Under the pieces are notes generated by a model. That model was not told the DNA's origin. It did no database searches and saw only the letters and a program-made list of their open reading frames with translations. A stretch of 64,000 bases of DNA from an uncultured Ruminiclostridium sp. (GTDB lineage Bacteria; Bacillota; Clostridia; Oscillospirales; Ruminococcaceae): contig CAKSTB010000001.1 in assembly GCA_934490165.1 (NCBI GenBank), forward strand, positions 248,001-312,000, given 5' to 3'. The translations under genes were made by a program, and so were the position numbers. Below, piece by piece: positions 25,946 through 35,556 of this stretch. Every line of letters begins with the position of its first letter. The stretch's first letter is position 1.

Positions 25946-27085
25946 ATGTCTGTTTCAAACAGAATTTTTAAAACTGTAGCTTTATTTTCGGCAGTAGCTG
26001 TAACGTTGGCTTTGTCGGGTTGTAGCAGCGACCCTGTGAAAGAAGAAATTGTCACCTCCATAACCGATCAGGTGCAGTTTTCGTATGAAACCGCCAAAGC
26101 TCAGTATATGACTATCGAAGAGGAAGCTAAAATTCCCGCAAGCCTCGACTATGCTCAGTCGCAGTCGTATTACGCTCCCGTTTCCGGTAAGATAAAGACA
26201 AACAACATATCAAAAAATATGAAGGTAAAAAAAGGCGATGTGCTTATCGCTCTTGACACGACCGACCTTGACTTTCAGATAAACGACCAGGAAATGAAAG
26301 TAGCTGCAATGGCTGACGGTATTGACAAGGGCTATGCCCAGATCGAGCTAGACAAGCTCAAAGAACAGCGTGAAGGTGCTGTTGTCACCGCACCGTATGA
26401 CGGAGTGATCGCAGAATGCTGTTATTCTGCTGTCGGCACAAACATTGAGCAGGGCACACTGCTCTGCCGCGTTGCCGTGCTTGAATCAATATTCGTGTAT
26501 AACTCTCAAGGAGCAGGAAAAAATCTGCGTTTCGGTATGGATGTTGACCTGGTAATAAACGATGTCGACTACACAGGAACGGTTACCGCCGCTCCCGACA
26601 CTGCGCCGTCAGATGCCGGCAAGGATGCAACTAAGTATTGCGCTGTTACGTTGTCTAAGGACAGCCTTAACAAGCTTCTGAACGAAAACAACGGTGTGAC
26701 CGCTGTAGACGCGGGCTGGGCGACAATACACGCTGTCACAACAAGACGCGTCAATGTGCTTGCTGTTCCTGAAAAAGCAATAAAGAAAGACGGTTCAAAG
26801 ACATATTGCAGCGTTCTACAGGGCAATGAGAAGTATGACCTGTACGTTGAGGCAGGTGCGACAGCAGGCGGCTACACCGAGATACTAAGCGGACTCAACG
26901 AGGGTGATGTTGTGGTTATCTCTGAGTCGACAGGCAGCGGCTCTGATAATAATAACAACAAAAACGACAAGAACAACAAAGACGATAATGCAGATGATAT
27001 GCAGGACGGAAACGACGACCGCAAGCCGTGGGACAGCAATAAAAAGCCCGATGATATGCAATTCCCCGACGATCAGAATAACTGA
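25946..27085 (+). CDS. HlyD/RND-type membrane-fusion lipoprotein
   Basis: A 379-aa lipoprotein with a lipobox around C26 (LSGCSS). Two half-lipoyl segments are visible: YYAPVSGKI...MKVKKGDVLIALD near 76-110 and VVTAPYDGVIAECC near 145-160. Beta-barrel and membrane-proximal segments follow (GLNEGDVVVIS near 320). The usual long coiled-coil hairpin is short (about 30 residues). The C-terminus is an Asn/Asp/Lys-rich disordered tail of about 50 residues. No ABC or RND partner is adjacent; the next gene is convergent. GAAAGG precedes the ATG, so it may ride on the epimerase transcript. Confidence 0.85.
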   Translation: MSVSNRIFKTVALFSAVAVTLALSGCSSDPVKEEIVTSITDQVQFSYETAKAQYMTIEEEAKIPASLDYAQSQSYYAPVSGKIKTNNISKNMKVKKGDVLIALDTTDLDFQINDQEMKVAAMADGIDKGYAQIELDKLKEQREGAVVTAPYDGVIAECCYSAVGTNIEQGTLLCRVAVLESIFVYNSQGAGKNLRFGMDVDLVINDVDYTGTVTAAPDTAPSDAGKDATKYCAVTLSKDSLNKLLNENNGVTAVDAGWATIHAVTTRRVNVLAVPEKAIKKDGSKTYCSVLQGNEKYDLYVEAGATAGGYTEILSGLNEGDVVVISESTGSGSDNNNNKNDKNNKDDNADDMQDGNDDRKPWDSNKKPDDMQFPDDQNN

Positions 27086-27098
27086 AGATAAAAACAGC

Positions 27099-27125
27099 GC
27101 CCGGTCAATGACCGGGCAATTTTTT
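27099..27125. terminator. Bidirectional terminator
   Basis: GCCCGGTC (27099-27106) and GACCGGGC (27110-27117) form a perfect 8-bp stem. It has T runs on both strands and lies between the convergent lipoprotein and HAD genes. Confidence 0.85.
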
Positions 27126-27822
27126 ATAGCTTTGTAACAATATCATAAAATCCGTTCAGATCTCTGACAGTGTATTTCTGCCCGAAATCGCGGTTGTTAT
27201 CATATCTGTCGATATATACAGACGTACAGCCAAAGCTCTCGGCTACCAGTACATCTTTTCTTTCGTCACCGATGAATATCATTTCATCCGGGTTTACGCC
27301 AAAATGTACCGCTATATCGGCAAGTCCTTTTATGTTCGGCTTGCGGTATCTGCACGAGGTTGAAGAAACGTAAAAATCGAAATACGGTATAAGCTCAGGA
27401 AAGTAGCTTTTGTGCAGTTCGTCGGGCATTCCTGTGGCTACATCGGTAAGCGTTGCTGTCTTTATACCAATGGTACGCAGTTGGTACAGAACCGGTATAG
27501 TTTCAGGATATGTGTATGCTTCAAGCGGGAAAGCCTCGAAAAAGCAATAAGCAATTTTGTCGGTCGAAATATCCGTACCCCACTTTTGAGCTATTTCGCC
27601 AAATATACGCTCGTGCGAATAATCAGCCTCCCGATATTTTATCGTAGGATTATAGCCACGCAGTATTTCCATACCTGAGGCTATATCGCTTTCGCTCAAA
27701 TCGGGCAACAGTTTTTCACGAACGTGCCTAAAACCGTTTTCGTAATAATCGATCCACACGCCCGGCATACCTTTATATTCCATAAGCGTACCGCCTATGT
27801 CAAATGCGGCTACCTTGATCAT
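27124..27822 (-). CDS. HAD-superfamily hydrolase
   Basis: A 232-aa haloacid dehalogenase-like phosphatase. Motif I reads FDIGGTLME with nucleophile D8; the usual second Asp of DxD is Gly here. The motif III region includes YRKPNIKG, and motif IV is IGDERKDVLVAESFG near 190-204. A helical cap lies between about 20 and 95. Substrate unknown. The Gly in place of the second Asp is found in some HAD subgroups and may change leaving-group handling. It follows mutS2 by 18 bases and is likely the last gene of that operon. Confidence 0.85.
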   Translation of the reverse strand: MIKVAAFDIGGTLMEYKGMPGVWIDYYENGFRHVREKLLPDLSESDIASGMEILRGYNPTIKYREADYSHERIFGEIAQKWGTDISTDKIAYCFFEAFPLEAYTYPETIPVLYQLRTIGIKTATLTDVATGMPDELHKSYFPELIPYFDFYVSSTSCRYRKPNIKGLADIAVHFGVNPDEMIFIGDERKDVLVAESFGCTSVYIDRYDNNRDFGQKYTVRDLNGFYDIVTKL

Positions 27823-27840
27823 ATCTGCCTCCGATAGTAG

Positions 27841-30222
27841 TTATTCAAGCTCAGCTACAGTTACGCCCGCTTCGCCCTCGCCGTAAGCGCCGTCGCGGAA
27901 CGACCTGACGTGCGGATTTTTGCGCAGATACTGCTGAACTGCCGCACGCAGAGCGCCTGTACCCTTACCGTGAATTATTGTAATAACCGATATCCCGCTT
28001 AAAAGACAGCTGTCGATAAAGCGGTCGACCTCCATAACGCCGTCATCACCGAGCATACCTCTTATATCAAGCTCCATTCCGCTCTTGCGTGAATAGTTGC
28101 TGACAAGCTTCTTGCCGACCTTTGATGGGGTAGGCTGTTTCTTGCTTTCCTTTTTCTCTTCCACAAGGCGCAGATTTTCAAGCTTGGTCTTGGTTTTCAT
28201 AGCCCCGACCTGAACAAAGCACATATTCTTTGAATCGGGCAATCTGAGTAATGTTCCCTCTTTGTTGAGGTCTGCAAGTCTGACCGTATCGCCGATTTTA
28301 AGCGGTCTGGGAAGTACATAATGATCTACTTTCTTTTGCATTATAGGGTTTGCTGTGTCATACATTCCGTTCACAGAGGAGTTGATATGTGAACGCGCAC
28401 CTTTGACCTTCTGAGCAAAATCAGCACTTTCTTTCTGCTTTCTGAGCCTTTCAAGCTCTTCAAGCATAAGGTCACCCTGAAAACGCACCTCTTCGATAAT
28501 GCTTGCCGCCTTGCTTCTTACGTCCTGAAGCTCTTTTTCCTTATCCTTTTCAAGCTGATCACGTTCTGCTCTGAGCTGATCGGTGATCTCCTTTGACTTT
28601 CTTTGCTCTGCCGCCGCCGAGCTTTTCAGCTTTTCAAGCTCCTGTCTTGTCTTTTCAAGCGACTGTACAACCTCTTCAAAGCGCTTGTCTTCTGTGCTGA
28701 CAAGCTCCTTTGCGTTGTCGATAATATCACTGCCGATACCGAGCTTTGAAGATATCGCAAAAGCGTTTGACTTACCCGGCATACCGACAATAACTCTGTA
28801 TGTCGGTCTTAACGTCTTTATATCAAACTCGCAGGACGCATTCTCAACGCTGTCTGTCTTTATAGCATACATCTTTACTTCCTGATAGTGAGTAGTTGCT
28901 ATAACCTTGCAGTCACGCTTTCTGAACTCATCAAGGATAGATACGGCAAGTGCAGAGCCCTCTACAGGGTCAGTGCCCGAGCAAAGCTCATCAAGCATTA
29001 TAAGTGACTTATCATCGGCAGTTCTCAGTATGCGTGCGATATTTGTAATATGTGACGAAAACGTTGACAGGCTCTGCTCAATGCTCTGCTCGTCACCGAT
29101 ATCAACATACAGCTCGTCAAACATACCTATAACGCTGTTTTCGCTTGCGGGTATCATCATACCGCACATTGCCATAAGTACAAGCAATCCCGCAGTCTTA
29201 AGCGATACCGTCTTACCGCCTGTATTCGGACCTGTCACTATAAGCGATGAATATTCATTGCCGAGTTCAAGCGATATCGGCACGACCTTATCCTTATCGA
29301 TAAGCGGGTGTCTTGCCTTTATCAGATTGAAGCACGGCTTATCCGTAATTACAGGTGTTACGGCTTTCATCTTAGCGCCGAGGTTTGCTTTGGCAAAGTA
29401 AATTTCGAGCGTCAGGACTATCTCGTAATCGTTTATCATCGGTTCTGCGAAACTGCCGACAAGCTCAGACATTTCCTTTATGATACGCTCTATCTCTTTC
29501 TGCTCTTCTATCTGCAATACTCTTATCTCGTTATTTGCTTCGACTACCGCCATAGGCTCTATGAATAGTGTAGCACCTGTTGCGGACGTATCGTGAACAA
29601 GACCGCTTATTTCGCTCTTGTACTCGGTTTTTACAGGTACAACAAATCTACCGTCACGCATTGTGACAAGGCTTTCCTGTAAGTATTTCTGCGTAGATTG
29701 GCTCTTTATCAGCTTGTCAAGTCTTTCTCTTACGGCAAGGCTCTTGCGCTGTATTGAGCGGCGTATCGCGGCAAGCTGAGGGCTTGCACTGTCGGCAAGC
29801 TCTTCCTCGGATATGATAGCATTATTTATCATATTCTCGAGGTGCTTATTTACACTGAGCTGTTCAAAGTATTCTGTAAGTGAAGTCTGAATGCCGCTGC
29901 ACTGCGAGTACCAGTCGTCAAGTCCCGATACCTCACGCAGGAACATTCCTATATCCATAAGCTCTCTCAGTGAAAGCGATGAGCCCTGTTGTGCCCTTTT
30001 CGCACCAAAGCAGATATCCTTGATATTGTAGAATTTCGGCGTACCGAATTTTGACGACAGCGTGAAAGCGTCGTCTGTCTTTGCTATTTCAGATTTTACC
30101 GTGTCTATATCAAATGACGGCTTTATCTTTTTTATCCGTTCCCTACATACATCGCAGTATGCGTTTTGCGAGAGCAGATCAAGTATCTTGTCAAGCTCCA
30201 GCTTTTTATAATCTTTTTTCAT
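27841..30222 (-). CDS. mutS2: MutS2 (endonuclease / ribosome-rescue ATPase)
   Basis: A 793-aa MutS2 protein. The Walker A motif GPNTGGKT is near 329-336, and LDELCSGTDPVEGSALAV is near 410. A long coiled coil spans about 510-620. The C-terminal Smr domain starts at LDIRGMLGDDGV near 713 and has HGKGTGALR near 755. Bacterial MutS2 suppresses recombination, and in Bacillus also splits collided ribosomes. It follows recO by 17 bases. Confidence 0.96.
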   Translation of the reverse strand: MKKDYKKLELDKILDLLSQNAYCDVCRERIKKIKPSFDIDTVKSEIAKTDDAFTLSSKFGTPKFYNIKDICFGAKRAQQGSSLSLRELMDIGMFLREVSGLDDWYSQCSGIQTSLTEYFEQLSVNKHLENMINNAIISEEELADSASPQLAAIRRSIQRKSLAVRERLDKLIKSQSTQKYLQESLVTMRDGRFVVPVKTEYKSEISGLVHDTSATGATLFIEPMAVVEANNEIRVLQIEEQKEIERIIKEMSELVGSFAEPMINDYEIVLTLEIYFAKANLGAKMKAVTPVITDKPCFNLIKARHPLIDKDKVVPISLELGNEYSSLIVTGPNTGGKTVSLKTAGLLVLMAMCGMMIPASENSVIGMFDELYVDIGDEQSIEQSLSTFSSHITNIARILRTADDKSLIMLDELCSGTDPVEGSALAVSILDEFRKRDCKVIATTHYQEVKMYAIKTDSVENASCEFDIKTLRPTYRVIVGMPGKSNAFAISSKLGIGSDIIDNAKELVSTEDKRFEEVVQSLEKTRQELEKLKSSAAAEQRKSKEITDQLRAERDQLEKDKEKELQDVRSKAASIIEEVRFQGDLMLEELERLRKQKESADFAQKVKGARSHINSSVNGMYDTANPIMQKKVDHYVLPRPLKIGDTVRLADLNKEGTLLRLPDSKNMCFVQVGAMKTKTKLENLRLVEEKKESKKQPTPSKVGKKLVSNYSRKSGMELDIRGMLGDDGVMEVDRFIDSCLLSGISVITIIHGKGTGALRAAVQQYLRKNPHVRSFRDGAYGEGEAGVTVAELE

Positions 30223-30239
30223 ATTTATATCCTTTGTAT

Positions 30240-31004
30240 TTATGTTTCTATTACGATGTTTTTGTAATAATCAAGCGTGGGGAATGTCCTGTTGAGCTGT
30301 GCGAGAAGATAGAACTCCGCCACGGCGCTAAACAGCTTTTCATTTTCCTTTGATATTCTGAATTTGTACATTTTATCAGTATCCGAATAAGCGACATATC
30401 TCAGCGTGTGAAGAAGCGTAGGGTTGAGCAAAAACGCGTTTTTCTCAAGCAATTCACTGTGTTCCTCATAGCAGTCCGAGCAGTATATCACACCCTCGAC
30501 AGGTAAGAACATCATAGTATCGCTCTGATACGTTATACATTCACGGCAGGCACGCAGGTCAGGCATAAAGCCTATCCTTGACAGAAACCTGAACTCGAAT
30601 ATTGCCTTTATAAATCCGAGCGGCAGCTTCTGCTTTTCAAGCTGAAAGTATGTCATGCAGGTAAATCTGAGCAGATCGTCGTGCTCTTCTTCCGAGGTGA
30701 CACAGTATTTTATTATCTCGGCAAAATATGCCGCAAGCGACAACGCTTCAATACTTGATGAAATGCCGTAAAAACTGCATATCGGCTCGGCGCTGTTAAG
30801 TGTATAGCCTTTACTGCTTCGGCTGACGCAAAAAGTTGCGTAGCTGAAAAGCGATGCCGCCCCCGAATTTTTACCGCCTATCTTTTTTGCGCCGTGCGCC
30901 ATAACCTCTATCATACCGAGCTTGTCCGTAAACAGGTCAAGAAAACAGCTGTTCTCACCTATACTGCGCTGTCCGATAACAAGCCCTTTCAGCGTAATAA
31001 GCAT
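30240..31004 (-). CDS. recO: DNA repair protein RecO
   Basis: A recombination mediator that loads RecA onto SSB-coated DNA with RecR. It has 254 aa. The N-terminal OB fold begins LKGLVIGQRSIGENS. A Cys4 zinc site is formed by the CRECI pair near 156-159 and the YCSDC pair near 178-181. It sits downstream of era, as in many Firmicutes. Confidence 0.93.
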   Translation of the reverse strand: MLITLKGLVIGQRSIGENSCFLDLFTDKLGMIEVMAHGAKKIGGKNSGAASLFSYATFCVSRSSKGYTLNSAEPICSFYGISSSIEALSLAAYFAEIIKYCVTSEEEHDDLLRFTCMTYFQLEKQKLPLGFIKAIFEFRFLSRIGFMPDLRACRECITYQSDTMMFLPVEGVIYCSDCYEEHSELLEKNAFLLNPTLLHTLRYVAYSDTDKMYKFRISKENEKLFSAVAEFYLLAQLNRTFPTLDYYKNIVIET

Positions 31005-31028
31005 TGAACAGCTACTCCTTAAAATATC

Positions 31029-31937
31029 TCAATCAGCCTTAAGTCCGAAGTCGGCAATGTCGGACTCTCTGTTTCTCCAGTCTTCCTTTACCTTGACCCA
31101 TATCTGCATATTGACCTTACAGCCGAAATAGTCCTGCATATCTTCTCTTGCCTCAGAGCCTATCTTCTTAAGCATAGAGCCCTGCTTGCCGATTATCATA
31201 CCCTTATGTGAAGCCTTTTCGCAGACAATGACAATGCCGATATCGACTATTTCCTTGCCGTTAGGCTTTTGTCTTACTTCCATAGTTTCGACATATACGG
31301 CAGTTCCGTGCGGGATCTCCTCGTTCATATTGCGGAGTATCTTTTCACGGACGATCTCAGCAAGCCATACCTTTTCTGCCTGATCGGTCGGGAGCTCATC
31401 ATCAAAATAATGCGGCGACAGCTTTACATATCTGTCGATAATGGGCATTATTTCTTCAACGCCTATTCTCTGTCTTACGCTTATCGGAACTATCTCTTTA
31501 AAGTTGTACAGCTCGCTGTATTCTTTTATAAGCGAAAGAAGCTCAGACTTGTCCTTTATTAAATCGACCTTGTTAATAAGCAGAATGACATCTGTCTTTC
31601 TGTCCTTGAAGCTGTCAATAAGATTACGCTCTATAGGCGAGATCTTCTTGGTAGCGTCAGCCATCATAAGTATAACGTCAACGTCTGTAACGCTCTCTCT
31701 TATTGATTTTAACATCTGGTCTGAAAGCTTGTTCTTCGCCTTATGCATACCGGGCGTATCTATGAACACATACTGCGTTTCACCCTTTGTGAGTACGCCG
31801 TTTATTCTTGTTCTGGTAGTCTGCGGCTTATCGCTGACTATAGCTATCTTTTCCCCTACAAGATAATTTGTGAGAGTAGACTTTCCCGCGTTAGGTCTGC
31901 CCGCAATCGCCACAAATACCGATTTTGGATTATTCAT
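31029..31937 (-). CDS. era: GTPase Era
   Basis: An essential GTPase that binds the 3' end of 16S rRNA during 30S maturation. It has 302 aa. The G1 motif GRPNAGKST is at 13-21, with DTPGMHK and NKVD following. The C-terminal KH domain contains GMIIGKQGSMLKKIG near 245-260. Its ATG overlaps the dgkA stop by 4 bases (ATGA). Confidence 0.97.
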   Translation of the reverse strand: MNNPKSVFVAIAGRPNAGKSTLTNYLVGEKIAIVSDKPQTTRTRINGVLTKGETQYVFIDTPGMHKAKNKLSDQMLKSIRESVTDVDVILMMADATKKISPIERNLIDSFKDRKTDVILLINKVDLIKDKSELLSLIKEYSELYNFKEIVPISVRQRIGVEEIMPIIDRYVKLSPHYFDDELPTDQAEKVWLAEIVREKILRNMNEEIPHGTAVYVETMEVRQKPNGKEIVDIGIVIVCEKASHKGMIIGKQGSMLKKIGSEAREDMQDYFGCKVNMQIWVKVKEDWRNRESDIADFGLKAD

Positions 31938-32413
31938 TTATTCATCTTTCCTTTGATATTTCTTTTCTTTCCTTTTGCAACAAACAAAAACGCAAGGCAG
32001 GCAAAAGCCGCCAGCATAGCGAGGTTCCATATATCACCCGTAAAAAATCTGAATATAAGTACAAATTTTTCCGTGTCCCAGAAAAGCGTTATACCGATTA
32101 TGACCGCGGCTATAGCTGTGATAAATACCGCGCCTGCGGCTACGTCCTTACCGACTTTGGCAAGCGCCGAGTACCCGGGTGAAACCTTATCTATCACGAC
32201 TTCTATCGCGGTATTCATCATCTCGGCGGAAATCACGACAACGCAGGTGATTATCAGCAGTATAAACTGCTCTTTTGTGAAATTGTAAAACTGAGAAAGA
32301 TACAGCACGCACATTGTAGCCACAATATGGATACGCATATTCATCTCATGGGTTATACAGAACCATATGCCTCTTGCCGCATATTTAAAGCTGTTACCTA
32401 GTCTTTTAAACAC
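31934..32413 (-). CDS. dgkA: Diacylglycerol/undecaprenol kinase-like membrane protein
   Basis: A 159-aa membrane protein of the DagK family. The catalytic segment EMMNTAIEVVIDKVS is near 64-78. Gram-positive members phosphorylate undecaprenol. Here the protein is longer than the usual ~120-130 aa, with an extra C-terminal membrane segment and Lys-rich tail. It stands between ybeY and era, the usual place. Confidence 0.9.
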   Translation of the reverse strand: MFKRLGNSFKYAARGIWFCITHEMNMRIHIVATMCVLYLSQFYNFTKEQFILLIITCVVVISAEMMNTAIEVVIDKVSPGYSALAKVGKDVAAGAVFITAIAAVIIGITLFWDTEKFVLIFRFFTGDIWNLAMLAAFACLAFLFVAKGKKRNIKGKMNK

Positions 32414-32426
32414 TTTATCCTCCGGG

Positions 32427-32921
32427 TCATTCCCGTGTGATCTTAAGGTTGTTCAGCACACGATCCTGAAGCTCCAGCATTACCTTTTCACCGTCCGGGT
32501 CGTCCTCGTGGTCGTATCCGAGCAGATGAAGAGTTGAATGTGTAGCTAAAAATCCAACCTCTCTTATCAGTGAATGTCCGTATTCAATAGCCTGTGCATG
32601 GGCTTTTTCCATTGAAATAACAATATCTCCGAGCATATATGCGCCGTTTTCGGGATTGATGTCATACTCGTCATACGCTCCGAGCGGGAACGAAATTACA
32701 TCCGTTACCTTGTTTTTGTCACGGAACTCCTTGTTTATACGCTTGATGCGCTCATTATCCACAAGAGTTACAGATACATCTGCATCTCCGACAAAATCCG
32801 TAACTCTGAGCGTTTCCGCAATGCATTTTCTGATAACTGTGCGCAGTCCGTTAGGCACTTCTATAGCTTTTTGATTGTTCCTGAACGACATATATATCTT
32901 CGGCATTTTTGTTTCTGACAT
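32427..32921 (-). CDS. ybeY: Endoribonuclease YbeY (rRNA maturation factor)
   Basis: A 164-aa metalloprotein in 16S rRNA 3'-end maturation and ribosome quality control. The metal motif is THSTLHLLGYDHED near 133-146, with three His ligands. It also shows NKVTDVISFPLG near 69-80. It lies 18 bases after phoH. Confidence 0.95.
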   Translation of the reverse strand: MSETKMPKIYMSFRNNQKAIEVPNGLRTVIRKCIAETLRVTDFVGDADVSVTLVDNERIKRINKEFRDKNKVTDVISFPLGAYDEYDINPENGAYMLGDIVISMEKAHAQAIEYGHSLIREVGFLATHSTLHLLGYDHEDDPDGEKVMLELQDRVLNNLKITRE

Positions 32922-32939
32922 TTTTACATCCTCTTTATA

Positions 32940-33905
32940 TCACTGATTTTTCTTTCTTTCGTTGTACTGCTCATAGGCTCTTACAATATCCTGTACAAGT
33001 CTGTGACGTACCACGTCCTTTTCGGTGAAACGGTTTATCGCAATATCATCTATATTCTTCAGAATTTTTGTAGCTTCTACAAGACCCGAACGCTTTGAAT
33101 CGGGTAGATCTATCTGCGTCACATCGCCGGTTATAACCATCTTGCTGTTGAAGCCCAAACGTGTTAAAAACATCTTCATCTGCTCGGGAGTTGTATTCTG
33201 CGCTTCATCAAGAATGATAAAGCTGTCGTCAAGCGTTCTTCCTCGCATATATGCAAGCGGAGCTACCTCGATACAGCCACGCTCCATATTACGCTGGAAC
33301 GCCTCAGACCCCATCATGTCAAACAGTGCGTCATACAGCGGTCTTAAATACGGGTCGACCTTGTTCTGAAGATCACCCGGGAGAAATCCGAGCTTTTCGC
33401 CCGCTTCAACGGCGGGACGCGTAAGAATAATTCTCTGCACCTCGTGCGCCTTAAACGCTCTTACGGCAAGTGCTACCGCAAGATAAGTCTTACCTGTACC
33501 CGCAGGACCTACACCGAATACTATGGTATTTTTCTTTATGCTGTTTACATATTTGGACTGACCGACAGTTTTCGCCTTTATCGGCTTGCCTGTGTGACTG
33601 ACGCAGATACAGTCTGAGGACAGCGCCTGTATTTCATCGCTCTTACCCTCGTTTATCATAGAGATCGCGTATCTTACGCTCTGGTCGGTAGGTGTTTCAC
33701 CTTTTGAAGCTGTGGCGATCAGCGACTCTATAACCTCTGCCGCTTTTTCTACGGCGTTCTCATCGCCTTTTATCCGTATCTCATCATCACGGCTGTATAT
33801 TGAAACCTTATATTCCTTCTGGATAATATTGATATTCTCGTCAAAGTCACCGAAAACGGCGTGCATCAGGCTCATATCTGAAATATTAACGGCTTTTTCT
33901 GTCAT
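32940..33905 (-). CDS. phoH: PhoH-family ATPase
   Basis: A 321-aa cytoplasmic ATPase. The Walker A motif GPAGTGKTYLA is near 137-147, with FIILDEAQNTTPEQMKMFLTR near 221-241. It is the Firmicutes PhoH (YqfE/PhoL type) always found next to ybeY; it may work in RNA metabolism. An N-terminal KH-like part (FGDFDENI...) precedes it. It lies after yqfD with a gap of about 95 bases, in which no promoter stood out. Confidence 0.93.
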   Translation of the reverse strand: MTEKAVNISDMSLMHAVFGDFDENINIIQKEYKVSIYSRDDEIRIKGDENAVEKAAEVIESLIATASKGETPTDQSVRYAISMINEGKSDEIQALSSDCICVSHTGKPIKAKTVGQSKYVNSIKKNTIVFGVGPAGTGKTYLAVALAVRAFKAHEVQRIILTRPAVEAGEKLGFLPGDLQNKVDPYLRPLYDALFDMMGSEAFQRNMERGCIEVAPLAYMRGRTLDDSFIILDEAQNTTPEQMKMFLTRLGFNSKMVITGDVTQIDLPDSKRSGLVEATKILKNIDDIAINRFTEKDVVRHRLVQDIVRAYEQYNERKKNQ

Positions 33906-34001
33906 TTATCGTGAGATATTCCTTTCAAAACTTAGAAATTTATCTATTCTATGCTAGTATACCACATTCCGGGCTTTATTTCAATACAAATTTACGTCAA
34001 A

Positions 34002-35210
34002 TCAATATAAAACGGTGATAGGTTGCTTTACGCCGATACAGCGCTCAACTTTATATTTTATTATCATTTTTATTCCCTTTTCATCTGTTGTGATCTCTTT
34101 TTCATCTGAGAGTATCTTACAGTCGGAAAGGAAGTTCTCTTCGTAATCCTTTTTCTGCTTTTCAAGCTGTGACATTATGTCCTTGGAGGTATATTTCACC
34201 GTTTCGGTTCTGAGCTTTGTGTATACGCCTTGCTTGTACTTATACGGAGTTTCCGCACCGAAAACCGAGATATTATAAGTATCCTCGCTGTAGCTGAACT
34301 CACTCATATCGTCTGCTGTATAATGCTCCCACGGAAGCGGCAAAGCGTAAGAGCTGAACATAAGGTAGGTAGAATAATACTTTTCATCGGTCTTTATCTG
34401 TCTAGTCTGCTCAAACGGCAGATAAAATTCTTCTGTCTGTTCGCACTGAGCCTTAAGCAGTCCGTCCGCGTGAACATAGACTATCCTGCCGCCATTGTCG
34501 TTTACCGTTCCGCTGATAAGAAGCTGACCTTTAACAACGCCGCTTCCGACTGTGGTCTGTAGCTTTCCTTTATAAATCTCCGTATAGATAAGCTGTCCGT
34601 CATAGTCGCTTATGACATTGCACGGCGTATTTATCGGAATATCGGCTTTCGGAGGATCATTTGTTTCCGCTGTTTTTATGTATACTCTGCTCCCCTCGCG
34701 CTCAACGCTTATCCACGACAGTTCTTTCAACTGCGACATAGCCGACAGCTCGCACACCTTTGTGTCAAACGATTTCACGCCGCACCCGGGAAGTAAGCCG
34801 TTGTCTTCCATAACAGCGCTTATCTCGGCATCGGAAAGTCGGGTGTTGCCCTCTATGTCTATCCTCCACACAAACTGCGACAGGAACACTATCACGGCAC
34901 AGCAACACAATGCTCCGACCACAAGCCCCCACCGCCTGCGATACGGATACAGTCGAAAGGCAAGTCCCTTTCGCTTTATCACCTTGAGCCTTACGCCGTT
35001 TTTCCGTGCAATCCTGCTCATTTTCAGATAACAATTTGGTTTTACGACTGCTGTAAACCCTGCCGTCTGCTGAGTGATAGCATATATCTGTATATCCTCC
35101 GATATAAGACCGCTGATGAATTTTTCCTGAAAGCCGCCTATACCCTTAACCGTTATATAGGTTGCGGGAAAGCCCGATTTTATCTTCTTATTCTTTTTAT
35201 TTTTCTTCAT
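34002..35210 (-). CDS. yqfD: Sporulation protein YqfD
   Basis: A 402-aa protein with one N-terminal membrane segment (near 93-112), basic before and mainly extracytoplasmic after. It begins with a Lys-rich run and FPATYITVKGIGGFQEKF. The domain with GNTRLSDAEISAVMEDNGLLPG near 120-141 is typical of YqfD. YqfD is needed for sporulation in Bacillus under sigma-E control. It overlaps yqfC by 4 bases. Confidence 0.9.
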   Translation of the reverse strand: MKKNKKNKKIKSGFPATYITVKGIGGFQEKFISGLISEDIQIYAITQQTAGFTAVVKPNCYLKMSRIARKNGVRLKVIKRKGLAFRLYPYRRRWGLVVGALCCCAVIVFLSQFVWRIDIEGNTRLSDAEISAVMEDNGLLPGCGVKSFDTKVCELSAMSQLKELSWISVEREGSRVYIKTAETNDPPKADIPINTPCNVISDYDGQLIYTEIYKGKLQTTVGSGVVKGQLLISGTVNDNGGRIVYVHADGLLKAQCEQTEEFYLPFEQTRQIKTDEKYYSTYLMFSSYALPLPWEHYTADDMSEFSYSEDTYNISVFGAETPYKYKQGVYTKLRTETVKYTSKDIMSQLEKQKKDYEENFLSDCKILSDEKEITTDEKGIKMIIKYKVERCIGVKQPITVLY

Positions 35211-35494
35211 AGTTCCTCCGAATTGTGTCCTGTATTTTCTTCAAAGCCTATAGAATGTATCCTGCCGTATATCTTCACGCTGTCAGCGCCGAAGTTCTTT
35301 AATCTCAGCTCCAGTCCGACTATTCTGAGTAAACCGCAAGGTATCTCAAGCTCTATCATATTGTCGCCGAAGCCCGTGACCTTTCTGCAACACTCTATTT
35401 CAATAAAATTGTTATCCTTTATCGTTATGTAGGAATGACTGCGTGTTTTGTCTTTCAGCTGTTCATATTTGCCGGCAAGCTTGTTTACATTCAT
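35207..35494 (-). CDS. yqfC: Sporulation protein YqfC (YabP/YqfC family)
   Basis: A 95-aa small beta-rich protein of the YabP/YqfC family. Key segments are HSYITIKDNNFIEIECC near 20-36 and IELEIPCGLLRIVG near 46-59. It is the first gene of the yqfC-yqfD-phoH-ybeY-dgkA-era-recO run. GGGAGGAGAAAA precedes its ATG. The divergent ylbJ-like gene starts about 60 bases away. Confidence 0.9.
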   Translation of the reverse strand: MNVNKLAGKYEQLKDKTRSHSYITIKDNNFIEIECCRKVTGFGDNMIELEIPCGLLRIVGLELRLKNFGADSVKIYGRIHSIGFEENTGHNSEEL

Positions 35495-35556
35495 TTTTCT
35501 CCTCCCCTTTCATATAATCTATATGCAGGTCCGGATAAAAAAGAAGTGAGGCGTTT

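Noticed and set aside
27124..27822. HAD protein as a pseudogene because of DxG instead of DxD in motif I
   Set aside because: The nucleophile Asp and motif IV are intact, and the DxG variant occurs in natural HAD subgroups.
34765..35034. An 89-codon ORF in another frame within yqfD
   Set aside because: Same strand and region as the well-supported yqfD frame, with no ribosome site.
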